DNA of 23,745 nt, taken from positions 1,280,932 to 1,304,676 of the forward strand of contig BFEA01000425.1 of NCBI GenBank assembly GCA_003427395.1, in the 5' to 3' direction. Within the stretch, counting starts at the first letter, position 1, and each line of letters starts with the position of its first letter. The stretch is from Chara braunii (Eukaryota > Streptophyta > Charophyceae > Charales > Characeae). Below the pieces are notes generated by a model. That model was not told the DNA's origin. It made no database searches and was given only the letters and a program-made list of their open reading frames with translations. Positions 7,476-15,839 of this stretch are shown in pieces. Both the position numbers and the translations under genes were made by a program.

Positions 7476-7790
7476 TCGGTGTCGTGGGTTATCTTGGAGA
7501 ACCCGCATACAGCGTTGAGGCAACTGGCTGAGTTTTCGCTCTTCTCTCTGTGGGAATGGGCGGATCTCAGATGTATCTGGTTGACGGTGCTTTTGCCGGA
7601 CTGCAGACAGAAAAGACTGCCTACGGGAGTGTGGGCGGGCATATTGACGGCTTGGAGGAAAGTCTGCCCTGAACTGCGACCCCCTCCATTGGTGTTCGAA
7701 AGACTGCTCACCCAACCGTTGTTTGATAACCCGCTGCTGCTAAACTCCGAGGGACTTCATTTTCGATGCTTTGGACCGGGCCAATTTGGA
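7476..7790 (+). pseudogene. LINE-2 ORF2: RT thumb/connection piece before frameshift
   Basis: Continues the RT frame after the TGA at 7473-7475. Its content (…ALRQLAEFSLFSLW…, and a …PLFDNPLLLNSEG… block) fits the post-RT region of plant LINEs, which often has NPLL-type motifs just before the zinc-knuckle part. The reading must shift frame somewhere around 7763-7800, since the downstream frame (phase of 7766) carries the homologous continuation; codons of the old frame beyond that are not LINE-like and stop at 7925. Confidence 0.75.
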
Positions 7791-9040
7791 AATGCTTGGC
7801 TGCCAGAGAGGTTGGCACCCTTGCAGACATCTGGGACATTACTGTGGCCGACTGGAAAACAGCTGGCAATCTTGCTCCCAGACTGCAGGGATTGTGGCAT
7901 CAGGAGGACCATTTGCAACAGCTGAAGAACGCTGTGCCTCATCAATGGGTTGGTGTGTTGAGAGCGGGATTGGTACCAGTGAAAGGGATGTGGTACAAGC
8001 GAGCACAGCAGGAAGTGCCAAGCTGTGTTTGGAGAGTGGAAGATTATTCAGAAGTGATGGAGATCCCGACCACTTGTTGGGCGGTGCAAGGAGAGGTGCG
8101 GTCCCTGGGACAGCCTCTGCAACTCTGTGAAGAACAACTCCCTCTTCCGCCTGTTGATCAGTTGACATCAGTGTGCGTTCTGGAACAGAAACAAACGTAT
8201 AAACCGTATTTTGCACACCTTCCTGCCTTGAACCTGCCAATCGACCCCAGAGATTGGGTGTGGAAACACCCACGGCGAAATGAGTTACTGGACTTATCAG
8301 AATATTCTACACAAATGGGATATCAGTTAATGGCACCGCGACTGGACATCAATTGGCCAGTGGCTAGGAGATGGATGGCCACAGGATGGATAGAAGATTC
8401 TCTGACGAAATTGTCTGCAGCCCTCTCCACCTTCTGGAAACAATTGATGGACCTCGTGGTCAGTAAGCATGCAAGCTTGCTGTGGCTTTTGATGCACCTG
8501 GCACTCCCGGTTAATACCTGGTGTGCTAAGAGAACTGCGAAGGCAGTGCCGGAATGTCAGGTATGTCCGGGAACCCGAATGGAAGACATACAACATCTCG
8601 CAATGCAATGTGAGTTGTCCAGACCCTTTTGGGAATGGTGGAGGCAATCGGGTGTTTCGATTCCGGGAGCAGATACTCGATGGGAGGACAACTTTATCCT
8701 CCTGGGAGTTGCGGCAAGGAGATCACCGACGAGAGTGCAGTTTCCCCATGCAGAAGAGACAATCCGTGGTGCTATTCTGTGGACCCTTTGGAATCTCAGG
8801 AATGCTGGGGTACGGAAAGGGGAGCGCCTCACACCGCCGATGATTAGGGCTGAAATAAAATATGTTATCAAAGAGACTATATTGGCGGAATGGGAGTATC
8901 GGGTGCAAAAGAAGGGTTTTTCGGCGAAGGCTATTAAGTGGTTTCGGTGTAGATGGGATGCTTTTTCAGGGTTGGTCAGAGTGGAAGCACATTTGGACAG
9001 TGTGCTGATGTTGAGATTTTCTGCCTTTTTTGTACAATAA
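7766..9040 (+). pseudogene. LINE-2 ORF2 C-terminus with zf-RVT zinc knuckle
   Basis: A 424-residue open segment. The zinc-knuckle ligands fit C264-x2-C267-x9-H277-x4-C282, followed by a WEWW block and RGAILWTLWNLRNAGVRKGE, as in LINE-1. The first ATG is only the start of the open frame after a frameshift, not a translation start. The segment ends TAA at 9038-9040, with the LINE 3'UTR following. In plant LINEs this C-terminal zinc-binding region follows RT and is thought to contact nucleic acid. It is the best-preserved part of LINE-2 and a guide to the damage in LINE-1. Confidence 0.9.
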
Positions 9041-9126
9041 TCCTTTGTTCTTGTGTCTTGTGCTCTTTGATAGGTCTGCCTTTTTGTACAATAACCTTTG
9101 TTCTTGTGTCTTGTGCTCTTTGATAG
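9020..9126 (+). repeat. 53-bp tandem duplication across the LINE-2 stop codon
   Basis: Units 9020-9073 and 9075-9126 (tctgccttttttgtacaata … tcttgtgctctttgatag) differ by a T-run length change and a missing t. The first holds the ORF stop TAA, the second repeats it in the 3'UTR. Confidence 0.9.
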
Positions 9127-9673
9127 CCTGATGGGTGGATGTCGATAGGTAGTTGCTGAGTAGCCGGTAGCTGATGGTACATGGAAAGTGGTAAGTGTTG
9201 GCCTGCTGTTTTTCTCCTTTTTTGAAGACATGGTTTTATAGATTTGTAGTTGTTCTTTGCTTTTTGATAAACCATTCGAGACAGGTATTGTGGGCTGTGG
9301 TGGGGATGGGTTTGGCCAGGAGTGCCTTGCCGTGCCCGACACACCATGGCATAAATGTCAGGGACGCCAGACCCGGTTTCCGGTTTTATAAAAAGGAAAC
9401 TGAGGTGTAAAAAAAAAATAAAAAATGTAAAAAATATATATATATATGAAAAAAAAATCCCACTGTCAGTATTTTACATGTATTACCCGAAAAAGTAAGG
9501 AGATCTTCTTTCCCCTCCTCTCCTTAACACTGGGCATGCCGGTGCAAATGAAGCTTCCCGCCAAAAAAATTTCAATCCGTTGGGGGCATGGCCAACCCCA
9601 AAAGAGAGCGGGGTCGGCCATAGGCCCACTGGATAGAAGATTTTCAGTATTTTACTTGCTGTTGTGCGATTAT

Positions 9674-10129
9674 GGGGCTCGTTCGACACTCCTCGGGCGC
9701 CTAAAGTCCCGAGGAATTGTTCGTTCCACTTATCCTCGGGGCTGCAGTCGGAAAAAAAAGAAGTGAAAACACTCCGAAGGAAATTCCTCGGGCTCTGAGG
9801 ATTCCCCAGCCATTTCTCCCTTTTGCCCAAGGGACCTCACGAGGTCCCTTGGGCAAAAGGAATCCGCTTTTCACGGAGAGGAGCGGGCACACGCGTAGAG
9901 AGACGTTACAACGGAGAATCTGGATCGTGGCGGCACCCTATTGGCTGAAGGCCTTAAGCACATTTTTTTTTTTTTTTTTTCCTTTTGTCTTTTCTGACAT
10001 CGCTCCAAGGAAACGTCCTCGGGCGACGTCCCCGAGGACAGGTGGAACGTAGGGCCCAAATTTCCTTTTGACTAGAAGGAATTTTTCCTCGGGCTCCGAG
10101 GACGCCCCAAGGAGTGTCGAACGAGCCCC
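9674..10129. mobile_element. TIR DNA transposon/MITE, copy 1, TSD tat
   Basis: Terminal inverted repeats GGGGCTCGTTCGACACTCCT at 9674-9693 and, inverted, ending at 10129 are perfect over 20 bp. Direct repeats tat flank it at 9671-9673 and 10130-10132. Subterminal blocks (gttccac-tatcctcgggg) are also inverted. In the middle is a perfect palindrome with 20-bp arms (9819-9838, 9841-9860). No transposase ORF, so non-autonomous, ~456 bp. A 3-bp TSD suits CACTA or PIF/Harbinger, but the duplications (tat, tcg) do not fit the TWA preference and the ends are not CACTA, so the superfamily is open. Confidence 0.88.
9819..9860. repeat. Perfect 42-bp palindrome inside TIR element copy 1
   Basis: Arms CCTTTTGCCCAAGGGACCTC and its exact complement are separated by only AC. 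The equivalent in copy 2 (11993-12034) has two mismatches. Confidence 0.95.
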
Positions 10130-10132
10130 TAT

Positions 10133-10489
10133 GTCATTGGGTGGAGCTCTCCTTCAATCAGCGAGTACTATATGGAGGCCATCAGGATCACTGCTGACAG
10201 AAGTTGGAGTTTATTCCAGAAAATGTGGCAGTTACTTTCTGCACTGTTGTTGCAACCACCACCATCAGATCATTTGTGATCTGATCTGATGGCTGGGAAG
10301 CACTCTGCCGTGATTTCAGGTGGGCGGTCTCTGTTTCTTTTTTTTGGGGGGGCCTTTCTCCTGTTTTCTCAACCCAGAAATTCGTAATGAACCTGTCAGG
10401 CCGCTGCCACTCCGTGTCACACTGGATCGGCCACACTGCTATCCGACTGCTAATGAGACCACACCCCCGGAATCTCACATATGTTACAT
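10133..10489. other. Unassigned stretch between TIR element and U2 copy
   Basis: No coding or RNA gene recognised. Contains an ATCAGATC-rich patch (10262-10290) and a GGGGGGG run near 10346. Confidence 0.4.
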
Positions 10490-10505
10490 AATTCATTTTG
10501 TATTT

Positions 10506-10705
10506 TTTTTTTTTTTTCCCCCCCCCTTTTTTAATGGGCTGCGCCGCGCTTTGCTGCAGTGCAACGCGAAGGCAACGCTAAGGGGTCGGGCAGGCAAGCC
10601 TACCCTTCATCGCCCAGAAAAAAAAATTTAATATCGTGTGGCCCGATGGACCACAGATCAGATATTAAACTGATCAGAACAGAAACTAGACTGGATCAGA
10701 TCAGA
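10506..10705 (-). pseudogene. U2 snRNA retropseudogene with poly(A) and 16-bp TSD
   Basis: Perfect 16-bp direct repeats aattcattttgtattt (10490-10505 and 10706-10721) bound a 200-bp insertion whose minus strand matches U2 snRNA: TTTCTGTTCTGATCAG (stem IIa region), TTTAATATCTGAT, stem IIb GTGGTCC-ATC-GGGCCAC, ACGATATTAAA, then a T-rich Sm-like site and stem III/IV-like hairpins (GGGTAGGCTTGCCTGCCC). The 5' ~25 nt of U2 are missing and the branchpoint-recognition GTAGTA reads CTAGTT, so it is dead. The tail is A6 G9 A12 rather than plain A. U2 is the spliceosomal RNA that pairs with the intron branch site. The copy was made through RNA, probably by LINE enzymes. Confidence 0.9.
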
Positions 10706-10725
10706 AATTCATTTTGTATTTCAAT

Positions 10726-10815
10726 GGGACGCTGAGCCCAGTTCTCAGCACGCGATGCTCCCCACAAATAGATTGGAGCTTTTCGTCCCAAAAAAAAAAC
10801 GAAAAGAAAAAAAAG
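10726..10815 (+). mobile_element. Family B element, compact copy with A-rich tail
   Basis: GGGAC, GCTGAG, loop CCCAGTT, CTCAGC (hairpin 1), then GCTCC … AATAGATT GGAGC (hairpin 2), only ~10 more bases, and an A-rich tail from 10791. This shows the core can stand almost alone as a retroposed unit of ~65 nt. It begins right after the TSD of the U2 insertion. Confidence 0.72.
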
Positions 10816-10832
10816 CTATCTGAAAGACTGAA

Positions 10833-10933
10833 TTTTTTTTTTTTTTTTTTTTTTTTTAAGCACTGTCAGGGAGGCTCCATCTATTGGTGGGGAACTTCAC
10901 CTTGCTGGAAAACGGGTCCAGTGTCCCAGTACA
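10833..10933 (-). mobile_element. Family B element, minus copy with T25 run
   Basis: Minus strand: GGGAC, ACTGGA, loop CCCGTTT, TCCAGC, then GTTCC … AATAGAT GGAGC, ~20 nt and A25 (10857-10833). Hairpin 2 keeps pairing through a G-U. With 10726-10815 it forms an inverted pair of family B elements with their poly(A) ends facing each other. Confidence 0.72.
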
Positions 10934-11010
10934 CGGATATGAAAGTATTGTTGCACAGGGCGCCTGGCTTGAAGAAACACATAAGTAAGCAAGTTATCTG
11001 CTTAGACTAA

Positions 11011-11357
11011 AGTCCTATGGATGAAACTTGAAATGATTATGTATTGTGATCCTCAGTCCTCTTCCACGCAACTTGACCCACACTTAGTGAGTCATGGCTG
11101 ATTCCCTTTCTGTGAGATTGATAGTCTTACTGTTTGAAGGTCACAAAAACATGAATGGGCGAAAGGAGTGGCAGCCGAACTTGGAAGTGTCGCATGACTT
11201 GTCGGTAAATTTTCGTTGGTTTTCTTTCCCAATCAGACACCACGGCCGACCCCTGTAGTTATGACACCCGGCCTGGACCACGGGCGGTGGTGCTTTCATC
11301 GCCCTTTCGGGTTTGGCGGCCGTTGCTTTTGCCCGTTCGTGTTTTTTTTGCCCTTCC

Positions 11358-11360
<3 letters not shown>
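11011..11360. other. Unassigned stretch
   Basis: No gene, RNA or repeat recognised apart from the T8 run at 11342-11349. ORFs here are short and run through homopolymers. Confidence 0.4.
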
Positions 11361-11361
<1 letters not shown>

Positions 11362-11393
<32 letters not shown>

Positions 11394-11447
11394 AAAACAA
11401 CCTGATCGGATGCTAGGTGTGCTGATAAGAGCAGACACATCTAGCAC
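11362..11447 (-). mobile_element. Poly(A)-tailed fragment with U2 IIa-like hairpin
   Basis: Minus strand: arms 11445-11436 and 11421-11412 pair over 10 bp with one mismatch around a 14-nt loop tctgctcttatcag, then ~20 nt and A31 (11392-11362). The loop differs from U2 stem-loop IIa (TCTGTTCTTATCAG) at one base. No TSD found. Confidence 0.55.
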
Positions 11448-11847
11448 CTTCTTTTCTGACACAAAATGGACTTACCTCAAAACAAAAGTTCGCAGCCGAT
11501 TAGGAGCTGCACTCCCTCCCTTGTTTGTTTGGTCAGTATGTGTCACGGACATCATCGGTCCTTGGTCGGGTACCGGTCGCTGGCAGATGTACCGATAGTT
11601 GGCAGGGGGAAGAATTTTCATTTTGGGGTAGAACGAGGGTTCCTAGAATTTAGGGAAGGCGAGGACCCTTTTTTTTTGGTTCATGTGCCCCGACCGGTCC
11701 TTTGCGAAGAGGGGTTTGGAGGGCCCTTTATGAGAGGCCCTTTCATTTTTTGTGGTTGGTAGCTGCAGTCTTTTAAACCACCAGTACTTGGCCCATACAT
11801 CGGCCGTGGGACGTTGTCGTTAACGCCCCTCAACTTCGGGAGGCTCG
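11448..11847. other. Unassigned stretch
   Basis: No gene or repeat family recognised. It has a small gtcggtaccggtcgctggca repeat-like patch near 11565 and G-rich patches. Confidence 0.4.
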
Positions 11848-12304
11848 GGGGCTCGTTCGGCACTCCTCGGGCGCGTGAAGTTCCCGAGGAATTGTTCGTT
11901 CCACCTATCCTCGGGGATGCAGTTGGGGGAAAAAAAGTGAAAACACTCCGAAGGCAATTCCTTGGGCTTCGAGGATTCCCCAGCCATTTCTTCCTTTTGC
12001 TCAAGGGACCTCACAAGGTCCCTTGGGCAAAAGGAATCCGCGTTTCATGAAGAGGAGCGGGCACATGGGTAGAGAGACGTTACAACCGAGAATCTGGATC
12101 GTGGCGGCACCCTATTGGCTGAAGGCCTCAAACACATTTGATTTTTTTTTTCTTTTCTTTTTTCTTGTCTGACATCGTTCGAAGGAAATGTCCTCGGGCG
12201 ACGTCCCCGAGGACAGGTGGAACGATGGCGGGAATTTCCTTGAAAACCCCCAAGGAAACTTCCTTCGGCCACGAGGACGCCCCAAGGAGTGTCGAACGAG
12301 CCCC
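11848..12304. mobile_element. TIR DNA transposon/MITE, copy 2, TSD tcg
   Basis: Same family as 9674-10129: ends GGGGCTCGTTCGGCACTCCT and inverted AGGAGTGTCGAACGAGCCCC, one mismatch, with direct repeats tcg at 11845-11847 and 12305-12307. Internal order is identical, including the near-palindrome 11993-12034, the cctattggctgaaggcct block and a T-rich tract. No transposase. Two copies in 2.6 kb in the same orientation. Confidence 0.88.
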
Positions 12305-12307
12305 TCG

Positions 12308-13265
12308 GGGTACCGGCCCTCAAAGGCCAGCGCCGCCATCCAAAACATTTTTTTCTTGTTGCGCTGGTGGGTCGGCGCAATCAGGCTCCGCATCGATAGC
12401 CGGGTCAAGTACTGGTGGTTTAAAAGTGCTTTCATTGTCTTTTGTGATGCTAGAAATGGTGGAAAGGAGAAGACGACGCGTAGCATTGTGTGGACAAGGG
12501 AAATAGTAGTAACTGTAGAATATCAAAAAGAAAAATAGGAGAAGACTACGTGTGTCCTGGCTACAAAAAGAGAAAAATCAGAAGATCTCCAATCCTGTTT
12601 TGTCGGAATGAAGCAATCATAGCAGCACATGTTGAATAGTCCTGCAACGTCAGACAACATAATTGTCTCCTTCACTTCACAACACATTAGTCAAGACATC
12701 TCCTAATCGAGTCTGACTCAGCGTTTGCCCGACACCATTTCGTTTTAAATTATTTTCTGGTACTGAAAAGAAAAAGGAAAAAGAAGGGAAAATTTGTCTC
12801 GCGACCCCGTAATTTCCATTGTTTAGCTGCGCACCCCTCCCACAGCCGATTTACCTTGTTGCGCCCTTCTGACCGGGATTAAAATTTCCCATAAAACGCA
12901 TATTTTTATTATGCCCCTACCGGTACCCGTTCCAGATCCATCACCTCGAAGCTCCATATCGAAGCCAGGGGGAACAACCCCTGGTAGGGTTCCATTAGGT
13001 ATAATGGGAGCGCCCAAACCTCGCCCGTCAACCACCACCACATGCGTTCTATCCTCCTAAGGCCGAACGGGATTCCCAACATTTTCCACGTGGAACAGTG
13101 TCCGACTCGACCGAGATGGGTAAAAGCTGAGGGGTTTCATCGCCCTCGTGGAGCGTGTCTCTGCGCGCCCGTGCGCCCTAAACCCCACACCGCTTCCGCG
13201 CCTCCGCCCGCAGCAGAATTTGGCGAGGGAAGCTAACGCACGTTAGCTCCGCCAGGCGATCCTCG
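12308..13265. other. Unassigned ~960-bp stretch
   Basis: No protein family, RNA gene or repeat recognised. Several overlapping ORFs of 60-120 codons exist on both strands without homology I can name, so I do not call a gene. A spliced host gene exon cannot be excluded. Confidence 0.4.
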
Positions 13266-13267
13266 GC

Positions 13268-13317
13268 TACGTGAGAACATGGAAAGATACAGCACCATGA
13301 TTTTTGTCTTTTGTGCA
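13268..13317 (-). repeat. Family D foldback element, partial
   Basis: gagaacatggaaagatacag, then catgatttttgtcttttgtg, matches one half of the family D hairpin in inverted orientation. Confidence 0.65.
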
Positions 13318-13477
13318 ACGGGAATACAGAGACCGAATGGGATACACGGGCTGATAACAACGCAGAGGCCCTAGGGGATACACGTGCTGACAACAACGCA
13401 GTTTTTCCTTTTTCTTTTCTTTTCTTTTTTTTCCTTCTCAAATTTCCCTATTTATGCGTCTCATCCTTGGGGCCTCT

Positions 13478-13583
13478 CTCTACTACTCTCGACATGCACA
13501 AAAGACAAAAATCATGGCGGTGCATCTTTCCATGTTCTAGCGGAAGATTCACTCTCGTTTTGCACGTTTGGAGAGTAGTAGAG
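13478..13583. mobile_element. Family D foldback MITE, complete copy
   Basis: ~106 bp; arms ctctactactctcgacatgc… (from 13478) and …ggagagtagtagag (to 13583) pair over ~26 bp with few mismatches. The centre holds cttccatgttctagcggaag. No ORF and no clear TSD. Further copies at 2424-2534, 3646-3718, 13268-13317, 13616-13670 and 13673-13780. Confidence 0.8.
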
Positions 13584-13615
13584 CCCCCCTCTCTTCACTA
13601 GGACCACTCGGGGCC

Positions 13616-13670
13616 TCCACTAATGTGCAAAACGAGAGAGAATCTTCCACTAGAACATGGAAAGATACAG
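13616..13670 (-). repeat. Family D foldback element, partial
   Basis: ctaatgtgcaaaacgagaga, then gaatcttccactagaacatg, matches half of family D in inverted orientation. It abuts the complete copy at 13673. Confidence 0.7.
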
Positions 13671-13672
13671 GG

Positions 13673-13780
13673 GGCTCCACTACTCTCGAAATGTTCCAAA
13701 CGAGAGTGAATCTTCAGCTAGAACATGGAAACATACAGCGCCACAATGTTTTTCTTTTGTGCATGTCAAGAGTAGTGGAG
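13673..13780. mobile_element. Family D foldback MITE, second complete copy
   Basis: Arms begin ctccactactctcgaaatgt and end gtcaagagtagtggag. The centre (cttcagctagaacatggaaa) is in the opposite orientation to the copy at 13478-13583, so the two form a large inverted pair about 90 bp apart. Confidence 0.8.
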
Positions 13781-13851
13781 GAAGTCCTCTGTTTTTTTTT
13801 GTTTTTTTTTTAATATCCTGGCCTTGCCGCGTGACTGGGCCACGGCCAAGA

Positions 13852-13961
13852 TGCCTATTAGGCCAAGTGCAAGATTAGAAAAAAAAAAAGAAAAAGGAGA
13901 GAGAGCATCTCTGGGCCACTGTCGCGATGCCTCGGCCACGTCCGAGATAGAAGGAAGAAGG

Positions 13962-13993
<32 letters not shown>

Positions 13994-14080
13994 AGGCCGC
14001 ATGCAGGACTGGACCGCAGTTGCAAACTCCGCCTTGTGACTTTTCTGCATGTGCCTACTAGGCCAAGCACGAGATTGGAG
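13852..14080 (+). repeat. Family F repeats with A29 run
   Basis: Block F1 (ggccaagtgcaagattag … gcctcggccacgtccgagat, 13861-13955) recurs at 17120-17215. Block F2 (gcatgcaggactggaccgca … cttttctgcatgt, 13990-14051) recurs at 17528-17589 and has CATGCAG/CTGCATG ends that can pair. A29 (13962-13990) separates them. After F2 the start of F1 appears again (14052-14080), implying an original tandem. Poly(A) runs suggest retroposition; function unknown. Confidence 0.7.
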
Positions 14081-14087
14081 GGCTAAA

Positions 14088-14123
14088 CCGGGGTGCAGCG
14101 CTACCGGGAGCGCTGCGCCCCGG
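14088..14123. repeat. Strong GC-rich hairpin, 15-bp arms
   Basis: Arms CCGGGGTGCAGCGCT (14088-14102) and AGCGCTGCGCCCCGG (14109-14123) pair with one G-T around accggg. No T run follows and nothing upstream calls for a terminator. Confidence 0.85.
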
Positions 14124-14589
14124 CACCGACCGCGGCGGCGGAGTGAGGCGGCGAGCGGGAGGGTGCCTGGCTCGCACCGCTTTCGCTTTGAAGTGTCCAT
14201 ACGAACGAACTAAGGCATGTCGATGGCGTGACGGAGACGCAGGTGGGGTTAGGAGGAGTTGCTGGACAGGGTGTCGAGCTTACAGCGGCTACTTATTAAG
14301 TGTTTTGCGCACGCGCGGGGAGCAAAGGTGCTGGTCTACACCATATCACAGGTTGATAGGGAGACTAGACTGACTCCTGGGGGCTTCCTGGGAGTTCCGC
14401 GTCCATACTCCATTGCTGCTGCGTTTCTGCCCGTGGCATAGAGCCTGTGAGGTGTCGCCTCTGGTGATGCCTGTGGAGTTCAGCGGAGAGAGCCTTGGGC
14501 AACCCGAAGTGCGAGTGAAGTAACTGCCCGTCATCACCAGTGTCCTCGTTCATTGCCATCATCATTTTTTCGCGACCACTACGTCGCCG

Positions 14590-15336
14590 GTATCATCAGC
14601 AGCAGCAGCAGCATCAGCATCAGAATCATCATCAGGGTGCGGCTCATCATCACCATCATTAGGGCGCTGGGCGTCATCATCATCAGAGCGCTGGGCGCTG
14701 TTCGTCATCGAGCTGATGCTCGTCATCATCATCACCAAGGTTGGTCGGTATCATCACCAGCAGCAGCACTAACGTCATCGTGTGCATGGTCGTCCTCATC
14801 CATCATCATCATCATCACCATTGTCATCTTCAAAATCAGTATCAGCATCATCATTATCATCATCATCAGCATTACCGTCGTGATCATCATCATCAGGGTG
14901 CTGGGCGTCATCATCATCAGGGCGCGGGGCGCTGTTCGTCATCATTCTGAGTTTCGTCATCAACAGCATCAAGGGGGTGATTCGTTGTCACTATCATCCT
15001 TGGGTGATTGCAGGGCATTGTGCGTCGCCGTTATCATCATCATCATCATCATCATCATCATCGTCATCATCATCATCAGGGAGCCATTCGTCACCGCCAT
15101 CATCATCATCATCCCGTAAATGGGTCGCCATCATCATCAGGGCGCTGGGCGTCATCATCACCAGGGCGCTCGGCGCATCATCATCAAGGTTTGTCAGGAT
15201 CATCGTCAGTAGGGTGCTGCTCGTCATCATCATCACCAGCAGCAGCACCAACGTCATCAACAGGAGGTGATTTATCATCACCATCATCCTTTCGTGATCG
15301 CAGGGTGGTGATTGCAGGGCGCTGTGCGTCGCCGTT

Positions 15337-15369
<33 letters not shown>

Positions 15370-15633
15370 GTCATCATCATCATCAGGGAGCGGTTTGTCA
15401 CCGCCATCATCATCATCATCATCCCGTAAATGGGTCGCCATCATCATCAGGGCACTGGGCGTCATCATCACCAGGGCGCTGGGCGCATCATCATCAAGGT
15501 TTGTCGGGATCATCATCAGTAGGGTGCTGCTCGTCATCATCATCACCAGCAGCAGCACCAACGTCATCAACAGGAGGTGATTTATCATCACCATCATCCT
15601 TTCGTGATCGCAGGGCGCTGTGCGTCGTCGTCG

Positions 15634-15671
<38 letters not shown>

Positions 15672-15830
15672 TTCAAAATCAGTATCATCACCATCATCAT
15701 CATCATCATCATCAATGCCGTCGTTATAGTCATTATCATCGACATCATTATCATCATCATCATCATCAGCAGCAGCAGCAGCAGCATCAATGTGTAAGCA
15801 TAGCGTGCTGTGGGTTTTGTTCTTCAACAT
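14590..15830. repeat. ATC trinucleotide block with ~304-bp higher-order repeats
   Basis: Long (ATC)n arrays mixed with GGGCGCTGGGCGTC and CAGCAGCAGCACCAACGTC spacers. A ~304-310-bp unit occurs twice nearly identically (about 15012-15315 and 15316-15612), with a partial third start at 15613; a degenerate relative covers 14660-14960. Another shared piece, atcttcaaaatcagtatca, is at 14826 and 15669. Every frame is open on both strands because the unit lacks stop trinucleotides, so Ile/Ser/His or Asp/Met-rich ORFs here are artefacts of composition. Confidence 0.92.
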
Positions 15831-15839
15831 GACCAGTAT

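Larger units (their letters stand above)
5781..9460 (+). mobile_element. LINE-2: 5'-truncated non-LTR retrotransposon
   Basis: ORF2-derived coding sequence (5781-9040), a ~360-nt 3'UTR and an A-rich/AT-rich tail from about 9408 to 9457. The 5' break follows an A run (5764-5779); the apurinic endonuclease and any ORF1 are absent. A possible A-rich TSD (tgaaaaaaaaa before the start and after the tail) fits insertion into an A-rich target but cannot be proven in low-complexity sequence. Two in-frame stops, one frameshift and a changed catalytic residue show it cannot move by itself. Confidence 0.9.

Noticed and set aside
12823-13041. Gly-rich minus-strand ORF as a gag-like protein
   Set aside because: Too short, no zinc knuckle or other motif, no LTR nearby.
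14553-15797. Long ORFs rich in Ile/Ser/His (plus) or Asp/Met (minus)
   Set aside because: They are direct translations of (ATC)n arrays, open in several frames at once, with no domain or start context.
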